Source: Flavobacterium sp. N1736 (GTDB lineage Bacteria; Bacteroidota; Bacteroidia; Flavobacteriales; Flavobacteriaceae). Taken from it: a DNA stretch of 64,000 nucleotides. The position numbers and the translations under genes are program-made. Below, piece after piece: positions 46,040 to 55,176 of this stretch. The notes under the pieces were generated by a model. That model was not told the DNA's origin, did no database searches, and worked only from the letters and a program-made list of their open reading frames with translations. The stretch's first letter is position 1. Each line of letters opens with the position of its first letter. The stretch lies in assembly GCF_025947065.1 (NCBI RefSeq), contig NZ_CP109994.1, forward strand, positions 62,001-126,000, read 5' to 3'.

Positions 46040-47851
46040 CTATTTGATAAAATTTGAGATAATAATTTTTTGGGTAATTTTTATATTTTCATCTGTAAGG
46101 AATGTTGCGATGTACATTCCGGAACTTATTCCCGAAGTTGAAAAAGTATAATTTTGCTCGACTCCTAAATTTTCTTTAGAAATTACTGCTCTTCCAAGAA
46201 TATCATAGAGCACAAATGATTTTACTATTACATTGTTTGGATTCAACGCTTTTAAGAACTGGTTTTTATTATCCTGAAAAATAAAGAAATCAGTTTTTAT
46301 CTCATCATTTATTCCTAAGGTTTCATTGGTAAAACTTATTTTAAAGCGTTCCGTATAAGTTCCGGGAGCGACTTCGACTTCGTATGTGCTATTTTTAATA
46401 TCGTGATAAGACATATTTAGCGAATCGTAGATGTAAATATTTTGCGATTCATCGAAATCTGCAGTTTCAGATATATAGAATTTAAAAACGGTACTTGTAG
46501 CCGCTTTTACCGAAAGTGGAATTTTTTTAGAAAAATCCAAAGTAACGCCTTGAATAACATAATTTCCATTTTCAATCCAGAATGACACATCATTAGGCAG
46601 ATCATCATCCATATTTTTAGCATCAACACCTCTGTCGATGCCGTCAGTTGCATCAGCAACAAAAGCCAGTGCAAGCTGTCTTGTAAACTCTTTGTTTATT
46701 ATAGTGTTTAATTTTAAATAAATGAGTGCAGAAGGAGGTACGGGAGGACCATCTTCATTATCATTTGATTTTGCACTTAGGTTTCTTGCCGGTTTTTCGA
46801 ATTGGGATAAACCGCTATTTTCTTTGTAAAATACACGATGAGAATTTTTAAATGTTACGAAACCGTTCGAAGTGCCATTTATCAAAAAACCCTGCCCAAT
46901 AGGAAGGTATTTTCTTGCTACTACAGGACTTGTTCCTGTTGGAGGATTATTATTTACCGTTCCGTCACCGTTGTATGATCTAAATGTCGCAGCTACATAA
47001 ACGCCGTTAGATAGCATATCAATAGGAGAATATGCGGCATAACCGCCTCTGTAAGCAGATAGAAAATGAGAGTTAACATTTTTGTCCTGCTGCCAAAAAT
47101 AAGCGATACCGGTTGCCGAAGTATTTGCAGGATCTAAAAGAAAAGCGTTTAAATGCAGTGCAGACGGATATGGATTACCTGTTAATGTTGCTGCATCATT
47201 AGAACCAACAGCCACACTGATATTTCCATCGTTGGGTTTTCCTCTAAAATCATATCTTTGTGCACCAATGCCTGGGTTATTTACAATTCCGGTTCCTTCC
47301 GGGTCAGTGTTGTCAGAACCGCTGGTTCCCTTCATTGTAAATCCTTCTCCCGGTGCAATTGCAGAGGTACTTCCCACTTGTACCCACTGCGAATAGTTAT
47401 TTGCATTTATTAATTTATAAATCCAATGTGATGCAATAGTTAGCGGATTGGCTGATCCATTGTAACTGCCAATAGGTAATATCACAGCAGTAGAAGATAC
47501 CGTTGAAGTCGCAGGCTGATAAAGTTGTGTAATTCCAAAATTATTATTGACAGAAGTTGCAATATTGCGCCCAACGGGAGAGCACCAATAATTATAATCA
47601 AAATTATCAGAAGTTCCTTCCTGATAAATCGATATAATTCCTGTTCCGGTGTTTGAAGTAAGCCCTGTTGTACCTTGTACTAATTGAGAATTGTTTCTTA
47701 AATAAAGGTTTGAATTTGATGCTAAATTTATATTCTTTCCTACGTACAGTACCTGATTTTTTACATAGACCGGTGTATTGGCACCGATTGATACCTGGGC
47801 AAAGTTTTGAAAAGAAATTAAAAGAGATAATAATAGTAAAGTTTTTTTCAT
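46040..47851 (-). CDS. Surface/adhesin-like protein with T9SS C-terminal sorting domain
   Basis: Exported protein of 603 residues. The signal peptide (ISFQNFAQ) is followed by an N-terminal beta region (NLASNSNLYLRNNSQLVQG), then a Gly/Asn-rich middle. The last 85 residues are a type A-like T9SS sorting domain: VIVKSFVLYDILGRAVIS, then YTFSTSGISSGMYIATFL and TQKIIISNFIK. The protein is therefore expected to cross the outer membrane by the type IX system and stay on the surface or be released. No enzymatic domain is visible. Confidence 0.85.
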   Translation of the reverse strand: MKKTLLLLSLLISFQNFAQVSIGANTPVYVKNQVLYVGKNINLASNSNLYLRNNSQLVQGTTGLTSNTGTGIISIYQEGTSDNFDYNYWCSPVGRNIATSVNNNFGITQLYQPATSTVSSTAVILPIGSYNGSANPLTIASHWIYKLINANNYSQWVQVGSTSAIAPGEGFTMKGTSGSDNTDPEGTGIVNNPGIGAQRYDFRGKPNDGNISVAVGSNDAATLTGNPYPSALHLNAFLLDPANTSATGIAYFWQQDKNVNSHFLSAYRGGYAAYSPIDMLSNGVYVAATFRSYNGDGTVNNNPPTGTSPVVARKYLPIGQGFLINGTSNGFVTFKNSHRVFYKENSGLSQFEKPARNLSAKSNDNEDGPPVPPSALIYLKLNTIINKEFTRQLALAFVADATDGIDRGVDAKNMDDDLPNDVSFWIENGNYVIQGVTLDFSKKIPLSVKAATSTVFKFYISETADFDESQNIYIYDSLNMSYHDIKNSTYEVEVAPGTYTERFKISFTNETLGINDEIKTDFFIFQDNKNQFLKALNPNNVIVKSFVLYDILGRAVISKENLGVEQNYTFSTSGISSGMYIATFLTDENIKITQKIIISNFIK

Positions 47852-47916
47852 ATTTCTTTTGGTTTAATCATTACATTAAAACGCGTACAAGCTGTTTATG
47901 AATTGAAAAGGTGCAT

Positions 47917-48093
47917 CTACTTTTTCTTGAATATAGTATAACCCCCAAATAGAATACCGGCCGTAAATAATACAAAAATCATAGAGTTAATAGGTACTGC
48001 TACAGGATCATCGGGTAAGCCCGGCGGAGGAGGATTTGATGAAAAAACGGCAATTGGTATAAGTAAAATCAAACATGAAGCTAGTTTTTTCAT
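47917..48093 (-). CDS. 58-residue proline-rich membrane peptide
   Basis: A short gene, reading MKKLASCLILLIPIAVFSS, then the proline-rich NPPPPGLPDDPVAVPIN, then a hydrophobic helix (SMIFVLFTAGILFGG) and a KKK end. The layout (signal peptide, short exposed Pro-rich segment, membrane anchor, basic tail) is coherent. I recall similar small proteins from Flavobacteriia near surface-protein genes, which supports it being real. It begins 66 bp upstream of the T9SS cargo gene on the same strand. The function is unknown; the C-terminal layout resembles sortase-type sorting tags. Confidence 0.7.
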   Translation of the reverse strand: MKKLASCLILLIPIAVFSSNPPPPGLPDDPVAVPINSMIFVLFTAGILFGGYTIFKKK

Positions 48094-48339
48094 TATTTTA
48101 AATAAGAATTAATGTGGGGATTTTTATTAATTATATTTTTTGCTTACTAACTTATAGCGTAGTTATTACTTTGGTTAGTGAACATTTGTCGTGTGCAAAT
48201 TAAGAGGAAGGGTTTTTAAATTAAAAGGGAGAAGTAATAAGTGCCTTTTATTAGGCATAACCGTTTATTAGAAATCAGCAGGTTATTTTAAAAGATTATG
48301 ATGAGAATTGAAATTTCATCATCAAAAAAAGAGAGGTTT

Positions 48340-48753
48340 TTACATTTTATTAAAAATTCTGTCAAGAAATTCTTTGGTGATCGGTTTAACATGAAAAGAG
48401 ACAACATTTTTGTTATTGCTAGATCGATCGATGTCTTCGTTGTCAATCGTTGAGGATATAACATACACTTTTGTATAATTTTTTAAGGAATCCGGCAGTT
48501 TATCAAACGCTTCCAGAAATTCGAATCCTGACATAAGAGGCATGTATATATCTACAAATATTATTTGAGGTAACTCAGAAATAGTATCCTGATTATGCTG
48601 AAGATATTTTATAGCTTCTTCGGCTGTGGTATGTAGTAATACTTTATTTCCAAAATTGTTTTGAGTAATCATACGTGATGCAATATAGAGGTCAATCATA
48701 TTATCATCAATAATCATCACGGTCTCAAATTTTGCCGGTTCTTCTGTGCTCAT
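48340..48753 (-). CDS. Single-domain (CheY-like) response regulator
   Basis: A receiver domain alone (137 residues), with acidic pocket MIIDDNMID, phospho-acceptor Asp in IIFVDIYMPLMSGFEF, VYVISSTID, and Lys in SFHVKPITKEF. There is no output domain. Its start codon overlaps the stop of the histidine kinase gene upstream by four bases (ATGA), so the two are co-translated and the kinase is its likely phosphodonor. Confidence 0.92.
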   Translation of the reverse strand: MSTEEPAKFETVMIIDDNMIDLYIASRMITQNNFGNKVLLHTTAEEAIKYLQHNQDTISELPQIIFVDIYMPLMSGFEFLEAFDKLPDSLKNYTKVYVISSTIDNEDIDRSSNNKNVVSFHVKPITKEFLDRIFNKM

Positions 48754-51137
48754 GGTTTCAAATTTTTTAATGTGATAATAAATGTCGTTCCTATACCTTT
48801 TTCTGATTGTATTTCTATCGAACCCTGCAATAGTTCTATGGCATCTTTCACGATATATAAGCCGATACCCGAACCGGCTTTTTTACCTGAAATTCGAAAA
48901 AACATATCATATATTTTTTGATGATATTCAGGATCGATCCCAATCCCGTTATCGGCGATAGTAATTTGGAGGTGCTCATGGCCTGAATTTCCAGTTATCT
49001 TTATATATCTTCCGGCTGCTTCTTTCTTATGGTATTTTATTGCGTTAGAAATAATATTCTCTAAAATGGTATTAAACCGAAGCCTGTCTGTATAAAAGGT
49101 ATGTTCTTCTTTAACTTCAATTTCATATTGTATTCCTTTCGAATCTCTCATACTTTGAAGCGAATCTACCGTATTGCGTATTGACTCATTAACCGAAATT
49201 TTTTCCACATCCAGACCTGTTCGGTTGTTTCGTGAGTAGTTTAAAATATTTTTAATAAAATCATCCAGGCGATTGACGCTAGCCCGTATCATTTTAACGT
49301 GTTTAAGGGTATCTTTTTCCTGGGTTTCTGTTTCAATAAATGAAAGCAGACCCAAAATAGAGGTTAGGGGAGAACGTAAATCATGAGATACACTGTATAC
49401 AAATTTATCCAGTTCAGAATTGGTTTTGATAAGTTCTCTGTTTCTTTTTTCGAGATTTATTTCTGCTTTTGTGCGATCTGAAATATCATTCGAAAGAATT
49501 AATCTGGCAGGTGATCCTTCATAGACAATATCATGCGCAATAATTTCAACAGGAAAAATAGTTCCATCTTTTTTTACATGATTCCATTTTCCTCTATTGT
49601 AATTTGATTTGTTAATATGTGAAGTATTACTGAATGTAATGAATAGATTTTTATCATCGTTTGGTCTTATATCTACCGCAGTCATCGAAAGAAATTCTTC
49701 GTGGCTATAACCATACTGCATAATAGACATTTTATTTACATCCAGAAATTTAAAAGTCATTAAATCGATAATCCACATTGGCATTGGATTGTTATCAAAG
49801 AGGTATCTGTATTTTTTTTCACTTTTTTTCAGCTCTTTTTGTGCCAGTTTCGTTTCTGTAATATCAACAAGAACAATAACGCTTCCGGTTATCTTACCTT
49901 CAGCATTTCGAACATGAACAGGGTATGGCAATACATTACGCTTATCTCCGTTGGGGCGTTCGATAATTATTTCCTTACCAACACTTGATTCATCTTCAGT
50001 AAGTGCTGTCGCAAGCGAACATACACTTAGGGGGTCGCGATTATTTTTACTATTGTATTTATTCCATGAATAGTGCCATAAATCTTCTCCTATTTCAGGT
50101 TCTCTCCCCCATAAAATAGCGGCAGCCTTATTATAAATTAATATACGTCCGTCACAATCGCATGAATAAGTAGCAATAGGAAGTTTGTGGATAAGATCCT
50201 TATACATTTTTTCCCGATCTTCAATCTTTTTTCGAGATAAAACCTGTTCTGTAACGTCATTAGCAAAGAAAAGAATACCATCAATATTGTTATCGACATC
50301 CCTGTGGGCTTGATAAATGAAATTTAAATAAGTATCAACTATTCCTTTTCCGCAACGATCAAATTTTATTAGCTTTTCATTAGCATAAAACGTTTCACCC
50401 GTTTTATAGACAGTATCTAAAATTTCAAAAATCCCTTGTGTTTCAAGTTCAGGCAATACTTCTTTTAAGGTTTTTCCAATAATATCCTTTTTATCGATTA
50501 ATTGCAGATAAAGTTTATTTGCCAATTCATAGACATGATTAGGACCTTTTAAAATCCCCATACATGAAGGTGCCTGAGAATATAAATTATAGAACCGGCG
50601 TTTTTCAACTTCAAAAGCTTTTTGAATGTTTTTTTTCTCATTAACGTATACATCAATGCTGTCTTTTTGTTTATCAGATACTTTTGGTAATCGTGAGTTT
50701 GTAATGTTTGATGTATTGTCTGTATTAATGTTTTCGTATCCGTTTATCTGGTACGTTTTGCATTCTTTTTTAATGTGTTCCAGAGCGCATTTAACCTTTT
50801 TAGATAAAGTAGTAATGTTCTCTTTTAATACTAAGTCGGTCACTCCGGTTTTTATTAATTTTATGGCTTCTTCAACATCTATGTTTGCTGCAATAAAAAT
50901 AAAAGGTGTTTGCGGAGCAAGTCTTTGTTTTACATTAAAAAGTGTCATTCCGTCGAAGGATGGAAAAACATAATTAGAAAGAATAAGGTCAGGTTTAAAA
51001 TTATGAATTGCCGCTTCATAATCGTTCACCGAGTGAACAATGCTCACAATACAATCAATGTTGCCAATTTTCAACTCGTTTTCGATTGACTTGATAGCAG
51101 CAGCGTCTTGCTCAACAATTAGTATTTTTGTTTTCAT
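48750..51137 (-). CDS. PAS-domain histidine kinase with N-terminal receiver-like domain
   Basis: Soluble kinase of 795 residues. Order: receiver-like domain (3-120) whose phospho-acceptor position holds Asn (LILSNYVFPSFDG, residue 55); a gap helix; three PAS domains (about 180-300, 305-430, 435-560), the last with FKFLDVNKMSIMQYGYSHEEF; then HisKA with FVYSVSHDLRSPLTSILGLL and an HATPase with NIISNAIKYHKKE, DNGIGIDPEYH and GSGIGLYIVKDA. No membrane segments. The CheY-like gene overlaps its end and a LytTR regulator lies 52 bp upstream, so it appears to be a cytoplasmic signalling hub. Confidence 0.9.
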   Translation of the reverse strand: MKTKILIVEQDAAAIKSIENELKIGNIDCIVSIVHSVNDYEAAIHNFKPDLILSNYVFPSFDGMTLFNVKQRLAPQTPFIFIAANIDVEEAIKLIKTGVTDLVLKENITTLSKKVKCALEHIKKECKTYQINGYENINTDNTSNITNSRLPKVSDKQKDSIDVYVNEKKNIQKAFEVEKRRFYNLYSQAPSCMGILKGPNHVYELANKLYLQLIDKKDIIGKTLKEVLPELETQGIFEILDTVYKTGETFYANEKLIKFDRCGKGIVDTYLNFIYQAHRDVDNNIDGILFFANDVTEQVLSRKKIEDREKMYKDLIHKLPIATYSCDCDGRILIYNKAAAILWGREPEIGEDLWHYSWNKYNSKNNRDPLSVCSLATALTEDESSVGKEIIIERPNGDKRNVLPYPVHVRNAEGKITGSVIVLVDITETKLAQKELKKSEKKYRYLFDNNPMPMWIIDLMTFKFLDVNKMSIMQYGYSHEEFLSMTAVDIRPNDDKNLFITFSNTSHINKSNYNRGKWNHVKKDGTIFPVEIIAHDIVYEGSPARLILSNDISDRTKAEINLEKRNRELIKTNSELDKFVYSVSHDLRSPLTSILGLLSFIETETQEKDTLKHVKMIRASVNRLDDFIKNILNYSRNNRTGLDVEKISVNESIRNTVDSLQSMRDSKGIQYEIEVKEEHTFYTDRLRFNTILENIISNAIKYHKKEAAGRYIKITGNSGHEHLQITIADNGIGIDPEYHQKIYDMFFRISGKKAGSGIGLYIVKDAIELLQGSIEIQSEKGIGTTFIITLKNLKP

Positions 51138-51188
51138 AGCGATTATTCCGTCTGTATTACTTAGAATTAAATTAAAATAGCAATTTGT

Positions 51189-51950
51189 TTATTCTTTAAG
51201 TTTAATAAATTTGTTAAAGTCATCTTGCCGTCTTTTAGCGATTGATATAATTGCTCCATTAGAAAGTTCACAGAAATAGCCGTCTTTTTTTGAAATTTTA
51301 GCGATATGTCGAAGATTGATAATGTAGGAATGATGTATTCTGAAAAAATAACTGTTGTCGAGTATATTACTATACTCTCCCAAATTTCTGCTTGACATTA
51401 TTTTACTGCCATTTGTAAGAACAAAAATGGTGTATTTTCCATCTGCCTTGCAAAAAACAATATCTGCCATTGGTATTAGTTCTATTTTTTCTAAGGATGC
51501 AACAGCAACATAATCATTTGATTGATTTACAGAGTTTAGCATATTAATGCTGTTTATTTTTTGATTTTGATAAGAGCGTTCCATTTCTCTTATTTTAATT
51601 ACTTTGTAAACAGCTAAAATTATCGCATTAAAATCAATGGGTTTCAATAAAAAATCAATGGCATTGTGCTTAAATGCTTTGATTGCAAAATCTTTTTGAT
51701 CTGATATAAATACCAGTTTTGGAATACTGAATTTTAATTGTTCCAGCATTTCAAAAAAAAGATCATCCTGTAGCAGCATATCAAGAAAAATAACATCCGG
51801 TTTTTTTGATTTTATAATCATTGTCCCCTCAGTAATACATTCTGCATCTCCAATTATTTCCATAATCATAGAATTCTCTTCGGCAAATTTTCTTAAAATT
51901 AGCAGAGTTTCTTTTTCTTCTGATATGATAATGGCATTAATGGGAGTCAT
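51189..51950 (-). CDS. LytTR-family response regulator
   Basis: Transcription regulator of about 253 residues. The receiver domain (1-120) carries Asp in PDVIFLDMLLQDD and Lys in IDFLLKPIDFNA. A linker (about 120-150) leads to a LytTR DNA-binding domain with IVFCKADGKYTIFVL, FFRIHHSYIINLRHI and the end IISIAKRRQDDF. I chose the ATG at 51950 (MTPINAI); the frame continues to 51977. It is the first gene of the signalling cluster and may be phosphorylated by the PAS kinase next to it. Confidence 0.9.
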   Translation of the reverse strand: MTPINAIIISEEKETLLILRKFAEENSMIMEIIGDAECITEGTMIIKSKKPDVIFLDMLLQDDLFFEMLEQLKFSIPKLVFISDQKDFAIKAFKHNAIDFLLKPIDFNAIILAVYKVIKIREMERSYQNQKINSINMLNSVNQSNDYVAVASLEKIELIPMADIVFCKADGKYTIFVLTNGSKIMSSRNLGEYSNILDNSYFFRIHHSYIINLRHIAKISKKDGYFCELSNGAIISIAKRRQDDFNKFIKLKE

Positions 51951-51977
51951 AGTTTTTCTAGTGTTTTGTTGACGCAA

Positions 51978-52491
51978 CTGGTGATTTAATAATAAGGATG
52001 TTTTATAATGTGCTGATTTGTAATTATTTAATTTGCTAATTATTACTGCATTATAAAATATAATTTACAGAAACATAACTAATACTTTAAACGATCCGGA
52101 GCGATTTTTAATGAAAGGTAATAAGTGTGCTCAATTAAGTATAAGTGGGTAAAATTGATCGTATTTGTTATATGGATATTTTTTTATATCCGACTGGTTT
52201 AAAAATACAAAACTGCTTAGATTCTTATTTGACTATTATTTTGTAGTAATTATAATCAAAATATAAGGCGTGGAAATTGTTCGAGGTTATAAAGATAAAA
52301 GCTATATAGCATAATATTGTTATATCATTATGGTTTTAAATATTATGATTAACAGTTAATTATGTAATTTTTGTATTTGAAATGAAATTTTTGTTCTGTT
52401 TTTACATGTTGAAAAACCAAACTAAATAAAAATTTGGCATTCCCATATTTTGATTTAATTCGCATTAACAAATATTTAACAAAGTCACTAT
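51978..52491. other. Gene-free AT-rich stretch
   Basis: Between the LytTR regulator and a decayed PAS-regulator gene. I find no RNA gene, strong hairpin or repeat. The promoter for the minus-strand signalling genes probably lies at its left end, but no clear TAnnTTTG box is visible. Confidence 0.4.
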
Positions 52492-52909
52492 ATGCTTCCA
52501 GATATACAAAATCTTCATAACGTTTGGCAGTCTAATAGCACAGTTGAAAGTACAAATGCGAAAATATCTTTCAATGAACTTACCAACTCCATCATGAGTA
52601 CAGGTCCATTTTCGTTTTATATAATAGATTTTTACGATATTTTGCTCTCATATATTAGTCCGTCTTTATATGAAATGCATGGATTTAATCCGGAAGATTT
52701 AACGTTTGATGATATATTAGGTGCAATCATCCTGATGATATTGATTTTGTACTAAAATCAGAAGCCCTTTTGATTAATTTTTTTATAAAAATATTGGACG
52801 TGAAAAGTTATTGACTTATAAAATAAGTTATAGCATAGAGGAAAATATAAAATTTATACGCACCAAATATAGGAGACTAATGTTTGGAATTCATTATCAG
52901 GAAAACTAA
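52492..52909 (+). pseudogene. Decayed PAS-domain transcription regulator
   Basis: The first 80 codons (MLPDIQNLHNVWQS, then FNELTNSIMSTGPFSFYIID and SYISPSLYEMHGF) look like the start of Flavobacteriia PAS/LuxR-type regulators. At about 52727 the frame is lost by what looks like a one-base deletion: ILGAI becomes IILMILILY-stop, while the next frame reads HPDDIDFVLKSEALL, the expected PAS continuation. A second shift in an A/T run near 52788 restores REKLLTYKISYSIEEN, then stops follow at MFGIHYQEN. The DNA-binding half is missing. This reconstruction is by eye. Confidence 0.6.
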
Positions 52910-52984
52910 TAGTTATTTTTTAGTGTGTGATGCTTTAATACGAAGATTTATCTATAAAAGAATCATTTTTGCACAATTTTATAA

Positions 52985-53073
52985 ATATAAAATCTAAATG
53001 AAGATCTATATATAAATCTATATAGATATATTGGTATATGTATAGAAACCTATAGAAATCTATATAGATATAT
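52985..53073. repeat. AT-rich region with an 18-bp direct repeat
   Basis: AAATCTATATAGATATAT occurs at 53014-53031 and again at 53056-53073, within DNA made almost wholly of A and T with several TATAGAAA units. It contains local palindromes (ATCTATATAGAT). It may be a decayed repeat or simply low complexity; no protein is coded here. Confidence 0.5.
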
Positions 53074-53188
53074 GAGGTTAACTATAGAAATCAGTATTTT
53101 TTTTATAATTTATTGATTTATAGGTATATGATTACATATGTAAAATTTAAAATTTATCTTTGGTTCAAGCCGATCAATGCTTGAAGCA

Positions 53189-53219
53189 GGGAAGCCTTTA
53201 GTTCAACTAAAGGCTTCCC
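53189..53219 (+). terminator. Terminator-like hairpin in a gene-poor region
   Basis: A 12-bp perfect stem (GGGAAGCCTTTA / TAAAGGCTTCCC) with a 7-base loop, followed by CTTCTTTT on the plus strand. No intact plus-strand gene precedes it, so it may have served a lost gene or a small RNA. Confidence 0.6.
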
Positions 53220-53350
53220 CTTCTTTTAGAGGGCTTTTTAAAAACAATTTTATTGCTTATTTGATTCAACGCAAATGCTTATATTGTTCTGTTAAATTTT
53301 CGATACCAATTTAATAGGCAGTATGAAAATCTAGTTTCGTACTGAAGCAG

Positions 53351-53422
53351 CTATTCTTCTGCAAGATATTTAATCAAGTAAGTGCCGTAATCGGCTCTTT
53401 CTTTTCCCTGTCGTTCAATTAG
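53351..53422 (-). pseudogene. Remnant of a DUF1016 (YhcG-type) nuclease gene
   Basis: A 24-codon minus-strand stretch ending at a TAG reads LIERQGKERADYG followed by TYLIKYLAEE. The motif Q-G-K-E-R-A-x-Y-G-x-x-L-I-x-x-L-A is the hallmark of the DUF1016 N-terminal domain, found in PD-(D/E)XK nucleases linked to genome defence and mobile DNA. Further upstream codons stay open for a short distance without clear similarity. No other part of the gene is found, so it is a fragment. Confidence 0.45.
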
Positions 53423-53655
53423 TAGATATATATAAGGTGTTTGAATTAGTATATTTGATTGTATTAAATTAGCAAACTGGATCAGTTTTAAAAACTAAAA
53501 GAATATGCTTTTTTTGTTTCCATGTCAATTACGTCCGCACTGCGAACGCAATGGAAATGTACTTCAAAACTTGTGATATCGTCGCAGTTGATTTTTTTGC
53601 TGTAAATGGAGTAGGTTCTTTAAGAGACTTCAAATTCAGAATCCTCTTTAGAAAA

Positions 53656-54692
53656 TCACTTAAACTTAGATTTCAGTTTCTCCATGTCTTCCATTATATT
53701 CACATCCAAAACTTTTGCATAATGCTGTGTCTGCTTGGTATTAGTATGTCCCATCATTGCAGAAACATTCTCGAGTCTCACACCATTTCCTAAAGTTACA
53801 GTGGTAGCAAACGTATGTCTGGCAACATACCATGTAAGATGTTTGTTTATGCCACAGACATCAGCAATTTCCTTTAGATAAGCATTCGTTTTCTGATTGG
53901 AAATTTTCGGGATAAGACCTTTCTGTTGGTTTTTATATTTAGAAATAATTTTCTCAACGGTAGGCAGTACCGGGACATTGGCCCTGATGGCAGTTTTCGC
54001 TCTGCTGGTCATAATCCATAAATTTCCAGTGGAATCTTCTGATAGGTTTCTTTCAGTCAGTTCCAAAGCATCGACAGGCGCATATCCAGTTTTATACATT
54101 TTCATATACTTTCCATCGAATTGTTTTTGATTCCTGTCTGGTCTTTAAAATTGCTCTCATATTTAAGGAACTGTTCCAGTTTAAATGCAAACGAGCTTGA
54201 TAACTCAGATGCCGGCATGTCTTCTTGTTTATAGGTGCTGCTAATGAAGTTTAAAAGCAGATCTTTGGCTCTTTTGTATTTCTGCAGTGAGGCTGGAGCG
54301 CGTTCTCCCGAGTTCACTCTTTTGGTAAAAAAAATATTGTATGTTTCCATAATTTCAATTATGGTTGAACCTTTTGGCTGGTCTATTTTGGCTTTGCCTG
54401 TAATTTCAGCTTTTAATAATTGAAGGTTAACCTCAGGATCTATCCTGAAGAGTTCAGTAAATTTTTTGGCTGCATTAAGTTGGAAAAGATCAAGTAGATT
54501 TTTGATTACTATTTCCTTTTCAATTTTAAGCGGGTTTCTAAGGTTATTAGTGCTGGCCCATCTTTCTTTTGAAATCGCTTGTCCGGTTGACATTGAAATT
54601 TGTCTGTTATTGTAACTCAAACGCGCATAGATTGGAGATTCGCCGTTCTTGTTTACTCTATCAGATTTCTGGTAGAAAAGTACTTTTAACAT
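53656..54692 (-). pseudogene. Broken tyrosine recombinase (integrase 1)
   Basis: The gene is in two frames. 54102-54692 encodes the arm-binding domain (MLKVLFYQKSDRVNKNGESP) and the core-binding domain up to GIKNNSMESI. 53656-54105 continues KMYKT, then jumps straight to GYAPVDALELTERNL and the catalytic end with WYVARHTFATT and the nucleophile Tyr in QHYAKV. Compared with integrase 2, about 65 codons are missing between MYKT and GY, and the frame also shifts just before. The enzyme should therefore be inactive. It lies about 260 bp left of a tRNA-like att copy. Confidence 0.8.
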
Positions 54693-54786
54693 GTTATCTA
54701 GTTTTAAAATTAATAATCAAATTGAATTAAAAATTTTAAGAGAGCCCATTGATAGCAGGGAATTCCCGGGGAATTCTTTTACTTTA

Positions 54787-54843
54787 GTTACCCATTTTTG
54801 AGAAAAAAGATTCAAAAAAAGACTGGGTAACTAATAGGGTAAC
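54787..54843. promoter_or_regulatory. Candidate arm-type site upstream of integrase 1
   Basis: Two direct 7-bp repeats GGGTAAC (54825-54831 and 54837-54843) separated by TAATA, plus an inverted copy GTTACCC at 54787-54793. The pair lies 133 bp before the integrase 1 start. The same 12-bp geometry recurs at 55028 and 60080 with different 7-mers, so it looks like a protein-binding site of an integrase or excisionase. Confidence 0.5.
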
Positions 54844-54889
54844 CATTCTTTGATAAAACATGTGCTTTTTGAAAAGTGTGTAAAAACGA

Positions 54890-54923
54890 AAAAGCCTTTA
54901 AACACTAGTGTTTAAAGGCTTTT
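54890..54923. terminator. 34-bp perfect palindrome before the att copy
   Basis: AAAAGCCTTTAAACACT joined directly to its complement, ending CTTTT. It lies 33 bp left of the tRNA-end duplication at 54956, as the hairpin at 60241 lies 8 bp left of the real tRNA end. It can act as a terminator in either direction. Confidence 0.75.
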
Positions 54924-54955
54924 GACTTTTAAAGTTTCTTCTGAAACTTCTACTG

Positions 54956-54968
54956 GCGGAGAAAGAGG
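54956..54968. other. Candidate att site: 13-bp copy of the tRNA-Ser 3' end
   Basis: GCGGAGAAAGAGG here is identical to 60276-60288, which covers the discriminator base and the 3' acceptor strand of tRNA-Ser. Identity ends sharply on the right (CTCCG against GATTC). Duplication of a tRNA 3' end beside integrase genes is the classic mark of a tRNA-targeted element, so the two copies would be attL and attR. Confidence 0.6.
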
Positions 54969-55027
54969 CTCCGTAGTCCTTATGTTGATCTCAGTAATTA
55001 CAGATGTTTTGAGCTTTTTTAAAAATT

Positions 55028-55046
55028 AGGTACACCGATAGGTACA
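55028..55046. promoter_or_regulatory. Candidate arm-type site right of the att copy
   Basis: Direct 7-bp repeats AGGTACA (55028-55034 and 55040-55046) separated by CCGAT. They share the 12-bp period of the sites near the two integrase genes and lie 60 bp inside the putative element end at 54956. Confidence 0.45.
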
Positions 55047-55176
55047 TTAAAAATAGACTCTCACTAGTTATTGCTAAATTACAAAATATATGTATGGGTT
55101 GTTGTTTTTTGCTTTTTATATTTTTGCTAAATATTGACGATAATATCAATATTTGAAGTTCATGTGATTTTGGATT

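Noticed and set aside
52985..53073. Replication origin or iteron array
   Set aside because: Only two copies of an AT-only motif, with no dnaA or rep gene and no DnaA boxes.
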